Positions 1 to 7,895 of a stretch of 36,781 bases of DNA are shown piece by piece. The notes beneath the pieces were generated by a model that searched no databases, had not been told where the DNA came from, and saw only the letters and a program-made list of their open reading frames with translations. Where the stretch lies: assembly GCA_023413275.1 (NCBI GenBank), contig JAEZPX010000109.1:1-36781 (forward strand). Direction: 5' to 3'. Numbering within the stretch: position 1 is the first letter of the stretch; each line of letters starts with the position of its first letter. This DNA is from Bacillota bacterium. Its GTDB lineage: Bacteria > Bacillota > Clostridia > Lachnospirales > Anaerotignaceae. The translations under genes and the position numbers were made by a program.

Positions 1-25
1 GTATAGCTACAGGGATGAGGGGCTT

Positions 26-265
26 ATGAGATTAAACGAAGCGATTAGTAAAAGGTTAGAAGAGATTTTAATATCCAAAGGAATGACCCAATATGAACTA
101 TTTAAGAAAAGCGGTGTTCCTCGCTCAACGATAGGGAATGTTATGAACTGTTCCTATGATTCTGTTAAACTTCGAATAATTCATGAAATGTGTTTGGGTC
201 TGGAAATAGGCATTAAAGAATTTTTTACATCTCCCTTATTTGATGAAAATAATCTTGATGATTAA
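26..265 (+). CDS. Small XRE/Cro-type helix-turn-helix regulator
   Basis: A 79-residue protein that is almost entirely one HTH_3/XRE DNA-binding domain. The helix-turn-helix is visible at about residues 20-40 (MTQYELFKKSGVPRSTIGNV): the T-Q-x-E-L helix, the S-G-V turn and the S-T-I recognition helix. The C-terminal GIKEFF segment is typical of short stand-alone clostridial XRE proteins. No sensor or oligomerisation domain is present, so it is probably a dimeric transcriptional repressor with an unknown target. The start at 26 follows purine-rich sequence (GAGGGG at 17-22). The gene lies close to the left edge, so its operon partners are unseen. A terminator follows at 301-328. The family call is secure; the function is not. 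Confidence 0.8.
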   Translation: MRLNEAISKRLEEILISKGMTQYELFKKSGVPRSTIGNVMNCSYDSVKLRIIHEMCLGLEIGIKEFFTSPLFDENNLDD

Positions 266-300
266 TACACATACGTTATATTTAGAGATAGATAAGAGAA

Positions 301-328
301 AAAGACCAAGTCATGGACTTGGTCTTTT
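301..328. terminator. Bidirectional rho-independent terminator
   Basis: A perfect 12-bp stem (AAAGACCAAGTC / GACTTGGTCTTT) with a three-base loop, A-rich on the left and T-rich on the right. It separates the plus-strand XRE gene from the convergent minus-strand G5/3D gene and can serve both. Confidence 0.85.
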
Positions 329-362
329 GTATCGTGGTTTTTTATATTTTTATTTTCTTTGA

Positions 363-1157
363 TTAGGATAAAACGTAAACGGTCACGTTTTGTACACCCC
401 AAGAAAATGCTTCATTTTTTGTTTCATAGCAGACGTCAATACGGTTACCCTTAATTGCGCCGCCTGTATCCGCTGCGATGGCTACACCATAGCCGGGAAC
501 ATAAACCTTACTACCTAAGGGGATAACCCTAGGGTCTACTGCTACAACGCCCTTGGTTGCTGTGGCACCTGTTGCTGTGATACCATTACAGCCTGCGTCG
601 AAAGGTGTATAAGCTGTTACTTTTGCACTGATTGCTTTTTGATAAGTCATGCCGTTAACGACGTTGGCAGCACCAACTTCAATGACCTTATTTACTGCAT
701 TTGTGATAACTTTTGTTTCTACAGGCTCTGTACTTACTAATTTGTCGCCATGATATACTTCTTTAGTTACGATGGAGGTCTGACCTTCCTTTCCTTCCTG
801 AACTACGCGGCGTTCGCCGGGTTTCAGATCGGAAGAAGATTTTTCCACTGTTTCATAAGGTACAACATCTGTTGTAGCAACAATTTTTTCAGTTACTGAG
901 GTGAGAGAAATGGTCATCATATCTGTTACAGCGTCTGTTTTTTTATAGTCGCTCAAAAGATAATCTGTGTCGATGGTAGCGGAGAGTTCCTCCAACAGGT
1001 CACCAACGGTTTGAGCGTCTGTGGATACCATACGAGGTACGCCGTCCACATTTACGAATACAGACTGTGTATTTTGTTTGCTGTAAGCAGATGCCGAGCC
1101 GCAGCCAATCACCAATATAAATACCACGATAGCAAATACTCTAAGATGCGTTTTCAT
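363..1157 (-). CDS. Secreted G5 and 3D domain cell-wall protein (YabE/RpfB-like)
   Basis: A 264-residue exported protein. An N-terminal hydrophobic segment (about residues 6-25, VFAIVVFILVIGCGSASA) looks like a signal peptide or anchor; the cysteine in IGCGS could be a lipobox, though this is uncertain. A DUF348-like ubiquitin-fold segment follows (about 32-65), then a G5 domain (about 85-160, with PGERRVVQEGKEG), then a C-terminal 3D domain (about 180-264) with the conserved DPRVIPLGS and ADTGGAIKGNRIDVC motifs. 3D domains belong to the double-psi barrel lytic transglycosylase-like group (MltA/RpfB), so peptidoglycan remodelling is likely. The start at 1157 is chosen over an in-frame start six codons upstream because AAGGAGG lies just ahead of it. 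It follows metG and tatD as in Bacillus (metS-yabD-yabE), but has its own promoter and a long leader. Confidence 0.88.
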   Translation of the reverse strand: MKTHLRVFAIVVFILVIGCGSASAYSKQNTQSVFVNVDGVPRMVSTDAQTVGDLLEELSATIDTDYLLSDYKKTDAVTDMMTISLTSVTEKIVATTDVVPYETVEKSSSDLKPGERRVVQEGKEGQTSIVTKEVYHGDKLVSTEPVETKVITNAVNKVIEVGAANVVNGMTYQKAISAKVTAYTPFDAGCNGITATGATATKGVVAVDPRVIPLGSKVYVPGYGVAIAADTGGAIKGNRIDVCYETKNEAFSWGVQNVTVYVLS

Positions 1158-1394
1158 TTTTTCCTCCTTGAACACGACCCTGCCTGCCGATTATGTGGGT
1201 AATAGCAGAGGGGTTGCTCCTCTCGTATTTATGATAGACATATAGATTCTTATGCCTTTGCCCATGCCTTTTTAAAGGGCTGAGCCGCAGTCGTATTTAC
1301 ATGGGGAGTCGTCACTTCCGCATGCTTTTTCTTTACTTTTCACGAACAACTGCAAAAATAAAGATATATCGTATTGATATACCTTTACTTTACA
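1158..1394 (-). ncRNA. Long structured 5' leader of the G5/3D gene, class unknown
   Basis: About 235 nt lie between the predicted start point and the ATG. Visible structure: arms at 1287-1294 and 1174-1183 can pair (eight pairs with a two-base bulge) and enclose about 100 nt, including a hairpin with arms 1207-1211 and 1219-1223. This closed multi-helix shape resembles a cis-regulatory RNA. I compared it by eye with c-di-AMP (ydaO), c-di-GMP, SAM, cobalamin and M-box consensus elements and found no convincing match, so the assignment is only 'leader RNA'. Confidence 0.35.
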
Positions 1395-1400
1395 GATAGT

Positions 1401-1429
1401 ATATTAACATATTTGTAACATTTATGCAA
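1401..1429 (-). promoter_or_regulatory. Sigma-A promoter for the G5/3D gene
   Basis: On the minus strand TTGCAT (1424-1429), a 17-base spacer, then TAATAT (1401-1406). It sits just beyond the end of tatD and gives the cell-wall gene independent transcription. Confidence 0.6.
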
Positions 1430-1436
1430 CGTTTTT

Positions 1437-2192
1437 TTAAAAAAATAAACTTTGTGCATTTTTACTAGTAATATTTGCCACGATTTCTGGGGAAATATTC
1501 TTAATTTCAGCGATTTTTGTTACAATATATTCCAAATTCCTAGGGTCATTTCGCTTTCCACGGTTAGGCGCAGGAGCCAAATAAGGGCTGTCTGTCTCAA
1601 TTAAAATTTTCTCTAGGGGTACTGCATCCACCACTTCCACCATTTTTTTCGCATTTGGAAATGTCACAACTCCCCCAATTCCGATATAAAACCCCATTTT
1701 TGCGTATTCAACCGCCATTGGCGCTGAACCCGAATAACAGTGGATAACACCCTTGCGCACATTGCTTGCAGACATGATGTCAAAAGTTTCCTGTGACGCA
1801 TCTCGTGAATGAATTATTACAGGTTTGTTAACAGATTCTGCAAGACGAAGTTGTTGACGGAACCAAAATTGTTGCAGCTCTCTTGGGTGTGTATCATAAT
1901 AATAGTCCAAACCAATTTCACCGATGGCAACTACTTTTTTATGCTGGGAGAGGCGACGGAGTTCCTCTATGGTTTGGGATGACATATCGTACAGTTCATG
2001 GGGATGAATGCCTACGGAGGCGAAAATGTAGTCATAACGTTCTGCAAGGCGAATGCTTTGCTTTGAGCTTTTCAAATCACACCCAACGTTAACCATATAG
2101 TCTATACCGCAAGAGGGGAGAAGCCCTAAAAGCTCCTCCCGATCCTCTCTGAACCGCTTATCATCTAAATGTGCATGAGATTCAAAATACAT
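1437..2192 (-). CDS. tatD: TatD family metal-dependent hydrolase (DNase)
   Basis: A 251-residue TIM-barrel amidohydrolase-fold nuclease of the TatD/YabD family, near the usual length of about 255. Metal-ligand motifs appear in order: ESHAHLDD near the N-terminus (HxH), GEIGLDYYYD (Glu, about residue 92), IIHSRDA, HCYSGS, and ETDSPYLAP (Asp, about residue 200). Members are Mg/Mn-dependent 3'-5' DNases, with proposed roles in DNA repair and in turnover of nucleic acids; the physiological substrate is debated. Its ATG overlaps the metG stop codon by one base (TAATG), so translation is probably coupled to metG. The metG-tatD order is widely conserved in Firmicutes. Confidence 0.93.
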   Translation of the reverse strand: MYFESHAHLDDKRFREDREELLGLLPSCGIDYMVNVGCDLKSSKQSIRLAERYDYIFASVGIHPHELYDMSSQTIEELRRLSQHKKVVAIGEIGLDYYYDTHPRELQQFWFRQQLRLAESVNKPVIIHSRDASQETFDIMSASNVRKGVIHCYSGSAPMAVEYAKMGFYIGIGGVVTFPNAKKMVEVVDAVPLEKILIETDSPYLAPAPNRGKRNDPRNLEYIVTKIAEIKNISPEIVANITSKNAQSLFF

Positions 2193-4186
2193 TAGCTAAT
2201 TCCGCTTCCGCTGGGGAAATCTTTCTTTTCTGTAGTCAAAAGACTCAAATTGCCGTTTCCGTCATCGGCGCAAAGAATCATTCCGTAGGACATTTCGCCC
2301 ATCATTTTTCTTGGTTTTAAATTATAGGCAACCACAACTCGTTTGCCCACCATTTCCTCAGGTGTGTACCATTCTTTGATACCAGAGAAAACAACTCTTT
2401 CTTCTTCGCCAATGCGAATGACATTACGCAGAAGTTTTTTGGAGTTTTCCACCACAGAGCTTGCAATCACTTCGCCAACCTTAAGCTGTACCTTGCAAAA
2501 ATCATCAATGGAAATTTCTGCGGGGTATTCGGGCTCTTCATGCTTCTTAGGAGCTTCCTTTTTCTCTTCTTTCTTTTCTTCTTTACTCTGATTAGCTACA
2601 GCGGTGGACTGAGAAGCTTTAATTGCCGCTTCTAATTCAGCTAATTCTTTTTTCATATCAATACGAGGGAAGAGGGTTTCGCCTTTTTCCACTTTTAATT
2701 CAAAGGGCAACAATCCCCACTTTTTAGCCATTTCCCATTCCACAATGTTACTTTCAATGTTGTACTGTGCCCAAATTTTTTCGGGCGTGGTGGGAATAAA
2801 GGGCTGAATCAGAATGGAAGTTATTCTGATGCTTTCCGCAACATGATACAATGCGTTTGCCAGTTCACCCTGTTTTGCTTCATCTTTACAAAGAATCCAA
2901 GGTTGAGTTTCATCAATATATTTATTTGTTCTGCGAATTAAGTTCCAAATTTCGATTAAAGCGTCACTAAAGAACATTTTTTCCATAGCGGTTTCCACTT
3001 TTTCTGCTGTACCCAGAGCCACTGTCTCTAAATCCTTATCAAAAGGAGTTTCAGTACGAGCATCAGGCAATCTTCCGCCAAAGTATTTTTCAATCATACC
3101 AACGGTTCTGGAAACCAAGTTACCCAGATCATTTGCCAAGTCGGAGTTTATACGCTGAATCAGTGCTTCATTATTGAAGTTACCGTCTTGTCCGAAAGCT
3201 ACTTCTCTTAATAGGAAGTAACGAATGGCATCCACGCCATATTTTTCAACCAAAACGTTAGGGTCAACTACGTTGCCAACGGATTTAGACATTTTACCAC
3301 CATTGATAACCAACCAACCATGTCCAAAAATTTGCTTGGGCAGAGGAAGATTCAGTGCCATCAGCATAGCAGGCCAGATAATGGAGTGGAAACGAACGAT
3401 TTCTTTGCCAACCACGTGAACATCTGCAGGCCAATATTTATGGAACAGGCTGTCATCGTCGGAACCATAGCCTAAAGCTGTGATATAGTTGGAAAGAGCA
3501 TCAATCCAAACGTAAACAATATGGCCGGGGTCAAATTCAACGGGAACGCCCCATTTAAAGGAAGTACGGGATACCGCTAAATCTTCTAAGCCCGGCTTTA
3601 AAAAGTTATTAATCATTTCGTTCTGACGGGTGTTTGGCTGTAAGAACTCGGTGTTCTCCTCCATATATTTCAAAATACGATCTTGATATTTGGAAAGGCG
3701 GAAGAAATAGCTTTCCTCTTTTACCAATTCCACATCACGTCCGCAGTCAGGACACTTGCCATTTACCAGCTGATGCTCTGTAAAGAAGGACTCGCAAGGG
3801 GTGCAATACCAGCCTTCATAGGAGCTTTTGTAAATATCTCCTTGATCATAAAGCTGTTTGAAGATTTGCTGTACCGCTTTTACATGGTAATCATCGGTAG
3901 TACGGATAAATTTATCATAGGAAATGTTCAAAGTCTTCCAGAGTTCTTTGATGCCTACTACAATATTATCGATATATTCCTTGGGCTCTTTGCCTTGACT
4001 GTTAGCAATACGTTCGATTTTCTGACCATGCTCGTCAGTTCCTGTGAGGAACATAACGTCATAACCCCGCAGTCTTTTGTAACGAGCCATGGTATCCGTT
4101 GCAACAGTGCAATAGGAATGGCCGATGTGAAGTTTATCACTGGGGTAATAAATAGGGGTGGTGATATAGAACTTTTCTTTTTCCAC
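2192..4186 (-). CDS. metG: Methionine--tRNA ligase
   Basis: Methionyl-tRNA synthetase, a class I enzyme that charges tRNA(Met) in the cytoplasm. The 664-residue length fits the long form with a C-terminal tRNA-binding OB-fold. Visible landmarks: HIGHSYC (HIGH signature, about residues 21-27), a zinc knuckle with CTPCESFF and CPDCGRDV (about 128-150), GGKMSKSVGN (KMSKS loop, about 296-305), the anticodon-binding helical domain, a charged lysine/glutamate linker (about 535-560), and the EMAP/Trbp-111-type OB domain from about 562 to the end. The start is GTG at 4186, preceded by AAGGAGAG at suitable spacing. It is preceded by a Met-specific T-box leader and followed by tatD with a one-base overlap. 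Confidence 0.97.
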   Translation of the reverse strand: MEKEKFYITTPIYYPSDKLHIGHSYCTVATDTMARYKRLRGYDVMFLTGTDEHGQKIERIANSQGKEPKEYIDNIVVGIKELWKTLNISYDKFIRTTDDYHVKAVQQIFKQLYDQGDIYKSSYEGWYCTPCESFFTEHQLVNGKCPDCGRDVELVKEESYFFRLSKYQDRILKYMEENTEFLQPNTRQNEMINNFLKPGLEDLAVSRTSFKWGVPVEFDPGHIVYVWIDALSNYITALGYGSDDDSLFHKYWPADVHVVGKEIVRFHSIIWPAMLMALNLPLPKQIFGHGWLVINGGKMSKSVGNVVDPNVLVEKYGVDAIRYFLLREVAFGQDGNFNNEALIQRINSDLANDLGNLVSRTVGMIEKYFGGRLPDARTETPFDKDLETVALGTAEKVETAMEKMFFSDALIEIWNLIRRTNKYIDETQPWILCKDEAKQGELANALYHVAESIRITSILIQPFIPTTPEKIWAQYNIESNIVEWEMAKKWGLLPFELKVEKGETLFPRIDMKKELAELEAAIKASQSTAVANQSKEEKKEEKKEAPKKHEEPEYPAEISIDDFCKVQLKVGEVIASSVVENSKKLLRNVIRIGEEERVVFSGIKEWYTPEEMVGKRVVVAYNLKPRKMMGEMSYGMILCADDGNGNLSLLTTEKKDFPSGSGIS

Positions 4187-4299
4187 AATTCTCTCTCCTT
4201 TTATAGTATCTAAAATGCAGAACTTGTCCGATTTTTAACTTGATTTGTAAGTTATAAACATGAATGAGCTTTTTCATTCAGAAGTAACCCATATACATC

Positions 4300-4584
4300 A
4301 AAAAACCGCCCTTCATAAAACTACAAAGGACGGCTATTCACCGTGTTACCACCTTACTTCGCCTTTTTCTCACGAAAAAGACCTCATTGGGTACAACGTA
4401 CCCTTACGCTTTAACGGGCGCACCCGTCGCAGCCTAAAGAAAAAATTCTTTCGGTGCGCAGCTCCAAGACCATATTCAACAACTGCTCCTGTACCTTTTT
4501 TCAGCGAAGGCAACATGCCTTTAAGGCTCTCTTTTACATAGCGAGTTTGTTTACTCTTCTTTTCATAGCCAGTTTATAATTATA
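4300..4584 (-). promoter_or_regulatory. T-box riboswitch, Met-specific, upstream of metG
   Basis: On the minus strand the T-box antiterminator sequence AAGGTGGTAACACGG lies at 4341-4355. It is followed by a terminator hairpin (CCGTCCTTT paired with AAGGGCGG, 4306-4333) and a T run at 4300-4305. Upstream, the Stem I region carries ATG at 4471-4473 in the specifier position (GAATATGGTC). Uncharged tRNA(Met) binding would favour the antiterminator and allow metG transcription. Identity of the bound tRNA is inferred from the specifier and the downstream gene, which agree. Confidence 0.9.
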
Positions 4585-4590
4585 TATAGG

Positions 4591-4620
4591 ATTTTACTAT
4601 AACTCAAAGAACTCTGTCAA
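4591..4620 (-). promoter_or_regulatory. Sigma-A promoter of the metG T-box transcript
   Basis: Minus-strand TTGACA (4615-4620), 18-base spacer, TAAAAT (4591-4596), placing the start a few bases ahead of the T-box Stem I. Confidence 0.65.
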
Positions 4621-4653
4621 CAATAAACCCTAGGTTTTCTACTTTTTTCCCCA

Positions 4654-5769
4654 TTATTTCAGATTTTCGGGGTTCAAGACCTCAAGCTCCGGCAGAACGA
4701 AAATACCATCCTTGCGAATAAGCTTATCGTCAAACCATATTTCACCGCCGCCGTATTCAGGGGTCATAATTAAAACCAAATCCCAATGGATTGCAGAGTG
4801 GTTATCATTATAGGCGTCATCGTAGCAATTACCGGGGGTAAAGTGAATGCTTCCGGCAATCTTCTCATCGAATAATATATTGTTCATTGGCTTTGTAATA
4901 TAAGGGTTTACACCAATGGCGAATTCCCCAACATATCTTGCGCCTTCGTCGGTATTAAAGATTTTCTCAAGGCGTTCTTTGTCATTTCCATCGCAGTCAA
5001 TAATTTTACCATCCTGAAAGGTTAATTTTACATGTTCAAAAGTAAAGCTATTATACTCTGATGGGGTATTATAGGTAATCACGCCATTGATGGAGTTTTT
5101 CACGGGAGCGGTGTAAACCTCGCCATCGGGAATATTACAACGGCCTGCGCATTTTACAGCAGGGATATCCTTAATGGAGAAAGTGATGTCTGTATCTTTT
5201 GCAATGAGATGCACCTTATCGGTTTTATTCATCAGTTCAACCAAGGAATCCATGGCTTTACTCATTTTGCTGTAATCCAGATTGCAGACGTTAAAGTAGA
5301 AATCCTCAAAATCCTCCAAGCTGGTATGGGCCGATTGGGCCATGGAGTTTGTAGGATAGCGTAAAACCACCCATTTTGTGCGAGGAACACGAATGCCATG
5401 ATGCACGGGATCGGTATAAAAACGATTTTGTAAGTCTAATTTTTCATTGGGAACATCCGCTTGCTCTGTAATATTATCTTCCCCACGAACGCCGATAAAG
5501 GCATCCATCTGTTCCATTAAGCGGCTGTCCACCTCTGCCATCATCTTTTGCTGTTCTTCCGTAGCACCCAAAAGTAGTTCTCGCTCTAAAGAGTTTGTCA
5601 TGACCTGTAAAAAGGGCGTTCCACCAGCCTTATAAACTTCCTTAATGATTTGCTTTACCAAGGGAGTGGGATGAATCCCATTGCAATTGATGAGCAATTT
5701 CTCCCCCTTTTCCAGTCGGCAGGAATAGTTTACCAGATTATATGCTAAAGTTTTTATTCTTTCATCCAT
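4654..5769 (-). CDS. M29 family aminopeptidase
   Basis: A 371-residue metallo-aminopeptidase of MEROPS family M29 (AmpS / thermophilic aminopeptidase T group), usual length 370-415. It removes N-terminal residues, often leucine, from peptides in the cytoplasm using a two-metal site. Visible family features: the N-terminal segment YNLVNYSCRLEKGEKLLI, the DGEVYTAPVKNSINGVI block that carries a metal-ligand glutamate, EFAIGVNPYIT, and the C-terminal HSAIHWDLVL with the His-x-Asp pair, followed by GGGEIWFDDKLI. The ATG at 5769 follows AAGGAG at good spacing. It stands alone, reading away from the 5857 promoter; no clear terminator hairpin is seen after its stop. Confidence 0.92.
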   Translation of the reverse strand: MDERIKTLAYNLVNYSCRLEKGEKLLINCNGIHPTPLVKQIIKEVYKAGGTPFLQVMTNSLERELLLGATEEQQKMMAEVDSRLMEQMDAFIGVRGEDNITEQADVPNEKLDLQNRFYTDPVHHGIRVPRTKWVVLRYPTNSMAQSAHTSLEDFEDFYFNVCNLDYSKMSKAMDSLVELMNKTDKVHLIAKDTDITFSIKDIPAVKCAGRCNIPDGEVYTAPVKNSINGVITYNTPSEYNSFTFEHVKLTFQDGKIIDCDGNDKERLEKIFNTDEGARYVGEFAIGVNPYITKPMNNILFDEKIAGSIHFTPGNCYDDAYNDNHSAIHWDLVLIMTPEYGGGEIWFDDKLIRKDGIFVLPELEVLNPENLK

Positions 5770-5856
5770 ATAAAATCAGCTCCTTCATTGAAATAATATA
5801 TATAGGTAGTATTTTACACTTTTTTCAAGATATATGCAAAAAAAATGTACTGAAAA

Positions 5857-5886
5857 TTGACAAATTGCCAAAAAAACGGATACAAT
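5857..5886 (+). promoter_or_regulatory. Sigma-A promoter for the NifX-like/YqeG pair
   Basis: TTGACA (5857-5862), 18-base spacer, TACAAT (5881-5886). The following 200 bases before the first gene are AT-rich and without an obvious RNA element. Confidence 0.6.
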
Positions 5887-6084
5887 AACCTTGTATAAGA
5901 AAAAACGTGGAAAAGCCATCTTTATTTATGACGGAAAGGGATAAAATATATTGAAATAAAGGGGATTTTATGGATTACTATTTTGAAGCAGAAAGAACAA
6001 ATCAAATAAATCCTTTCTTTTTGAATTCTTTTGAGTCGAAATTTTGTAAAATATATGCAGGTGGCTTTGATTGGGGGGTTTTTG

Positions 6085-6432
6085 GTGCGTGTAGCAATAC
6101 CGACAAGAGATGGACGGATTGAATCTGTTTTTTCTAGGGCAGAGGAATTTACCATATACGACGTGGAAATTGAGCTGGTGAAATCTAAAGTGACTGCACC
6201 CTTGGGTGGACGGGAATTGGGCAGCTTTTTAATGGAGGAAGCCATCAATGTAGTAATATGCGGTAAAATTCGCTCTGGTACACGAAATATTATGCGGGTG
6301 AAGCGGGTGGAACTGCTTTACGGTGTCACGGGGAATGCAGATGATATTATGATTCGCTATTTAAGCGGGGAGCGCTTGGGGAATGTGGATGAAAATGCAT
6401 TTTGGAGCAACGATGGAGAAGGGTTGGAGTGA
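6085..6432 (+). CDS. NifX/NifB-type (dinitrogenase Fe-Mo cofactor) domain protein
   Basis: A 115-residue single-domain protein. The start MRVAIPTRDGRIESVFSRA and the next strand FTIYDVE match the Nitro_FeMo-Co fold (NifX, NafY, NifB C-terminus, MTH1175-like), as does the middle EEAINVVICGKI segment and the late YGVTGNADD segment. Classic members carry HFGRA; here it is VFSRA, so the usual histidine is absent and metal-cluster binding is doubtful. The GTG start at 6085 is chosen because the MRVAIPT family start falls there and GGGGGG (6073-6078) sits six bases upstream; TTG at 6082 is an alternative. It ends four bases before the yqeG-like start, so the two are co-transcribed. No nitrogenase genes are nearby. 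Function unknown. Confidence 0.72.
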   Translation: MRVAIPTRDGRIESVFSRAEEFTIYDVEIELVKSKVTAPLGGRELGSFLMEEAINVVICGKIRSGTRNIMRVKRVELLYGVTGNADDIMIRYLSGERLGNVDENAFWSNDGEGLE

Positions 6433-6436
6433 GATG

Positions 6437-6940
6437 ATGTTAGAACGTTTTTTTCCCGATATTTTTGTAAAATCTATTTATGAACTGCCTTTGGAGGAAC
6501 TGAAAGCAAGGGGAATTAAGGGATTGGTATTTGATATTGACAACACAGTGGCGCCTTTTGATATTGCCGAACCGGAAAATGATTTGATTGAGTTATTCCT
6601 ATTTTTAAGAAAGCAGGGATTTCGCCTTTGCATTCTTTCCAATAATAATAAGGCACGTGTTCGACTGTTTAACAAAAATTTGCGAACCTTAGCGGTGCAT
6701 AAGGCGGGAAAGCCCGGGGTTAGAAAACTAAAACAAGCCTTGAAAAAGCTGAAGCTTGCACCGGAGAATACCGCAATTGTGGGGGATCAAGTTTTTACGG
6801 ATATGTGGTGTGGTCACAGGGCGGGATTAACCTGTATTTTGACGGCACCCATTTGTAATCGGGATCAGTTGATTACAAAAATAAAAAGAGGTGCAGAAAA
6901 ATTAGTATTAAAAGAATATTTTAAGCGGGAAGGGAAATAA
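6437..6940 (+). CDS. yqeG: YqeG family HAD IIIA-type phosphatase
   Basis: A 167-residue HAD superfamily protein of the YqeG/Gep4-like family (usual length about 170). Motif I is visible as VFDIDNTVAPFD (nucleophile Asp and the acid/base Asp two residues later), motif II as LCILSNNNK, motif III as the GKPGVRKLK lysine region, and motif IV as AIVGDQVFTDMWCG. Fungal Gep4 is a phosphatidylglycerophosphate phosphatase and some bacterial relatives are proposed to share the activity; in Bacillus the gene lies with yqeH and aroE. Here it follows the NifX-like gene directly. Two starts, 6434 and 6437, are possible; GGAG at 6426-6429 is better spaced from 6437. A weak AT-rich hairpin with a T run follows at 6955-6974. 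Confidence 0.88.
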   Translation: MLERFFPDIFVKSIYELPLEELKARGIKGLVFDIDNTVAPFDIAEPENDLIELFLFLRKQGFRLCILSNNNKARVRLFNKNLRTLAVHKAGKPGVRKLKQALKKLKLAPENTAIVGDQVFTDMWCGHRAGLTCILTAPICNRDQLITKIKRGAEKLVLKEYFKREGK

Positions 6941-6954
6941 AAGATAGAAAATAC

Positions 6955-6974
6955 CTTATTTTCAATAAGTTTTT
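6955..6974 (+). terminator. Weak terminator after yqeG
   Basis: A six-pair AT-rich stem (CTTATT / AATAAG) with a three-base loop followed by a T run. It is short and could be chance. Confidence 0.35.
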
Positions 6975-6975
6975 A

Positions 6976-7004
6976 TTGAAATATAAAGGCTTTTCCATTA
7001 GAAT
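6976..7004 (+). promoter_or_regulatory. Sigma-A promoter for efp
   Basis: TTGAAA (6976-6981), 17-base spacer, TAGAAT (6999-7004). It gives efp a leader of about 200 bases with several possible helices (for example 7060-7064 with 7081-7085, and 7122-7129 with 7135-7144). Confidence 0.6.
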
Positions 7005-7210
7005 GTAAAAGGATATGCTTATTTTTTAGAAAAGCAAGCATGATTGGCTAACGGACGAGGTAAGTGTAGAATAAAACGGGCTTACGAAGGAAACAGAAGG
7101 AGTACAAGCTCAAGCTGATTTCAGGGCGTGAAAGACGCTGTCTGTTATAAATACAATGTAAAAATTGTAGAAAGAATTTTGAATGAAATGATTTTGAGGA
7201 GGAAATACGA

Positions 7211-7774
7211 ATGATTTCTGCAGGTGAATTTAGAAATGGCGTAACAATGGAATACGAAGGCGCACCTTATGTAATTTTGGAATTCCAGCACGTTAAGCCC
7301 GGTAAAGGTGCGGCATTTGTGCGTACAAAAATCAAAAATTTGAAGACAGGGGCTGTTTTGGAGAAAACCTTCAGACCTACTGAAAAAATGCCCAGAGCAC
7401 ATATTGAAAGACAGGATATGGAATATCTGTACAACGATGGAGATTTATTCCATTTTATGAATTCCGAAACTTATGAGCAGATCGCAATTAATGCTGATGA
7501 AGTTGGCGACGCTTTAGAGTTTGTAAAGGAAAATGAAGTAGTTAAGATTCTTTCTTACGATGGTCAGGTATTCGGTATCGAGCCTCCTTTGTTTGTAGAA
7601 TTAAAGATTACAGAAACAGAACCCGGATTTGCTGGCAATACAGCTCAGGGTGCAACAAAGCCTGCTATTTTAGAAACAGGTGCACAAATTCAGGTACCTT
7701 TGTTCATCAATCAGGATGAAGTGGTTAAAATTGATACAAGAACCGGTGAATATTTAGGTAGAGCAAACTCCTAA
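7211..7774 (+). CDS. efp: Elongation factor P
   Basis: A 187-residue translation factor that binds between the P and E sites and relieves stalling at polyproline stretches. The full three-domain architecture is present: KOW-like N-terminal domain (MISAGEFRNGVTMEYEGAPY), the central OB domain, and the C-terminal OB domain ending in TRTGEYLGRA. The loop that carries the modified residue reads HVKPGKGAAFVRTK, with lysine at the tip (about residue 32), the residue modified by EpmA-type lysylation in some bacteria or 5-aminopentanol in Bacillus. No modification enzyme gene is adjacent. The ATG follows GAGGAGG at normal spacing. Confidence 0.97.
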   Translation: MISAGEFRNGVTMEYEGAPYVILEFQHVKPGKGAAFVRTKIKNLKTGAVLEKTFRPTEKMPRAHIERQDMEYLYNDGDLFHFMNSETYEQIAINADEVGDALEFVKENEVVKILSYDGQVFGIEPPLFVELKITETEPGFAGNTAQGATKPAILETGAQIQVPLFINQDEVVKIDTRTGEYLGRANS

Positions 7775-7895
7775 AAACCACCTGCTTTAGATATGTTATT
7801 CTTCTGTTTTCAAGGGAGAAGTAGGTTTCATGCTTACTATTTTTCGGTTGGGCAGTTCTTTGAATAATCATGAATGGAAAAGGGGGCTTTTTAAC

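Noticed and set aside
1158..1394. c-di-AMP (ydaO) or c-di-GMP riboswitch in the G5/3D leader
   Set aside because: Scattered short matches only; the conserved core blocks of either class are missing, so I left the leader unassigned.
5970..6122. A 50-codon open frame ahead of and overlapping the NifX-like gene
   Set aside because: It has an AAAGGGG-like site, but the sequence looks random, overlaps the better gene in another frame, and has no family similarity that I can recognise.
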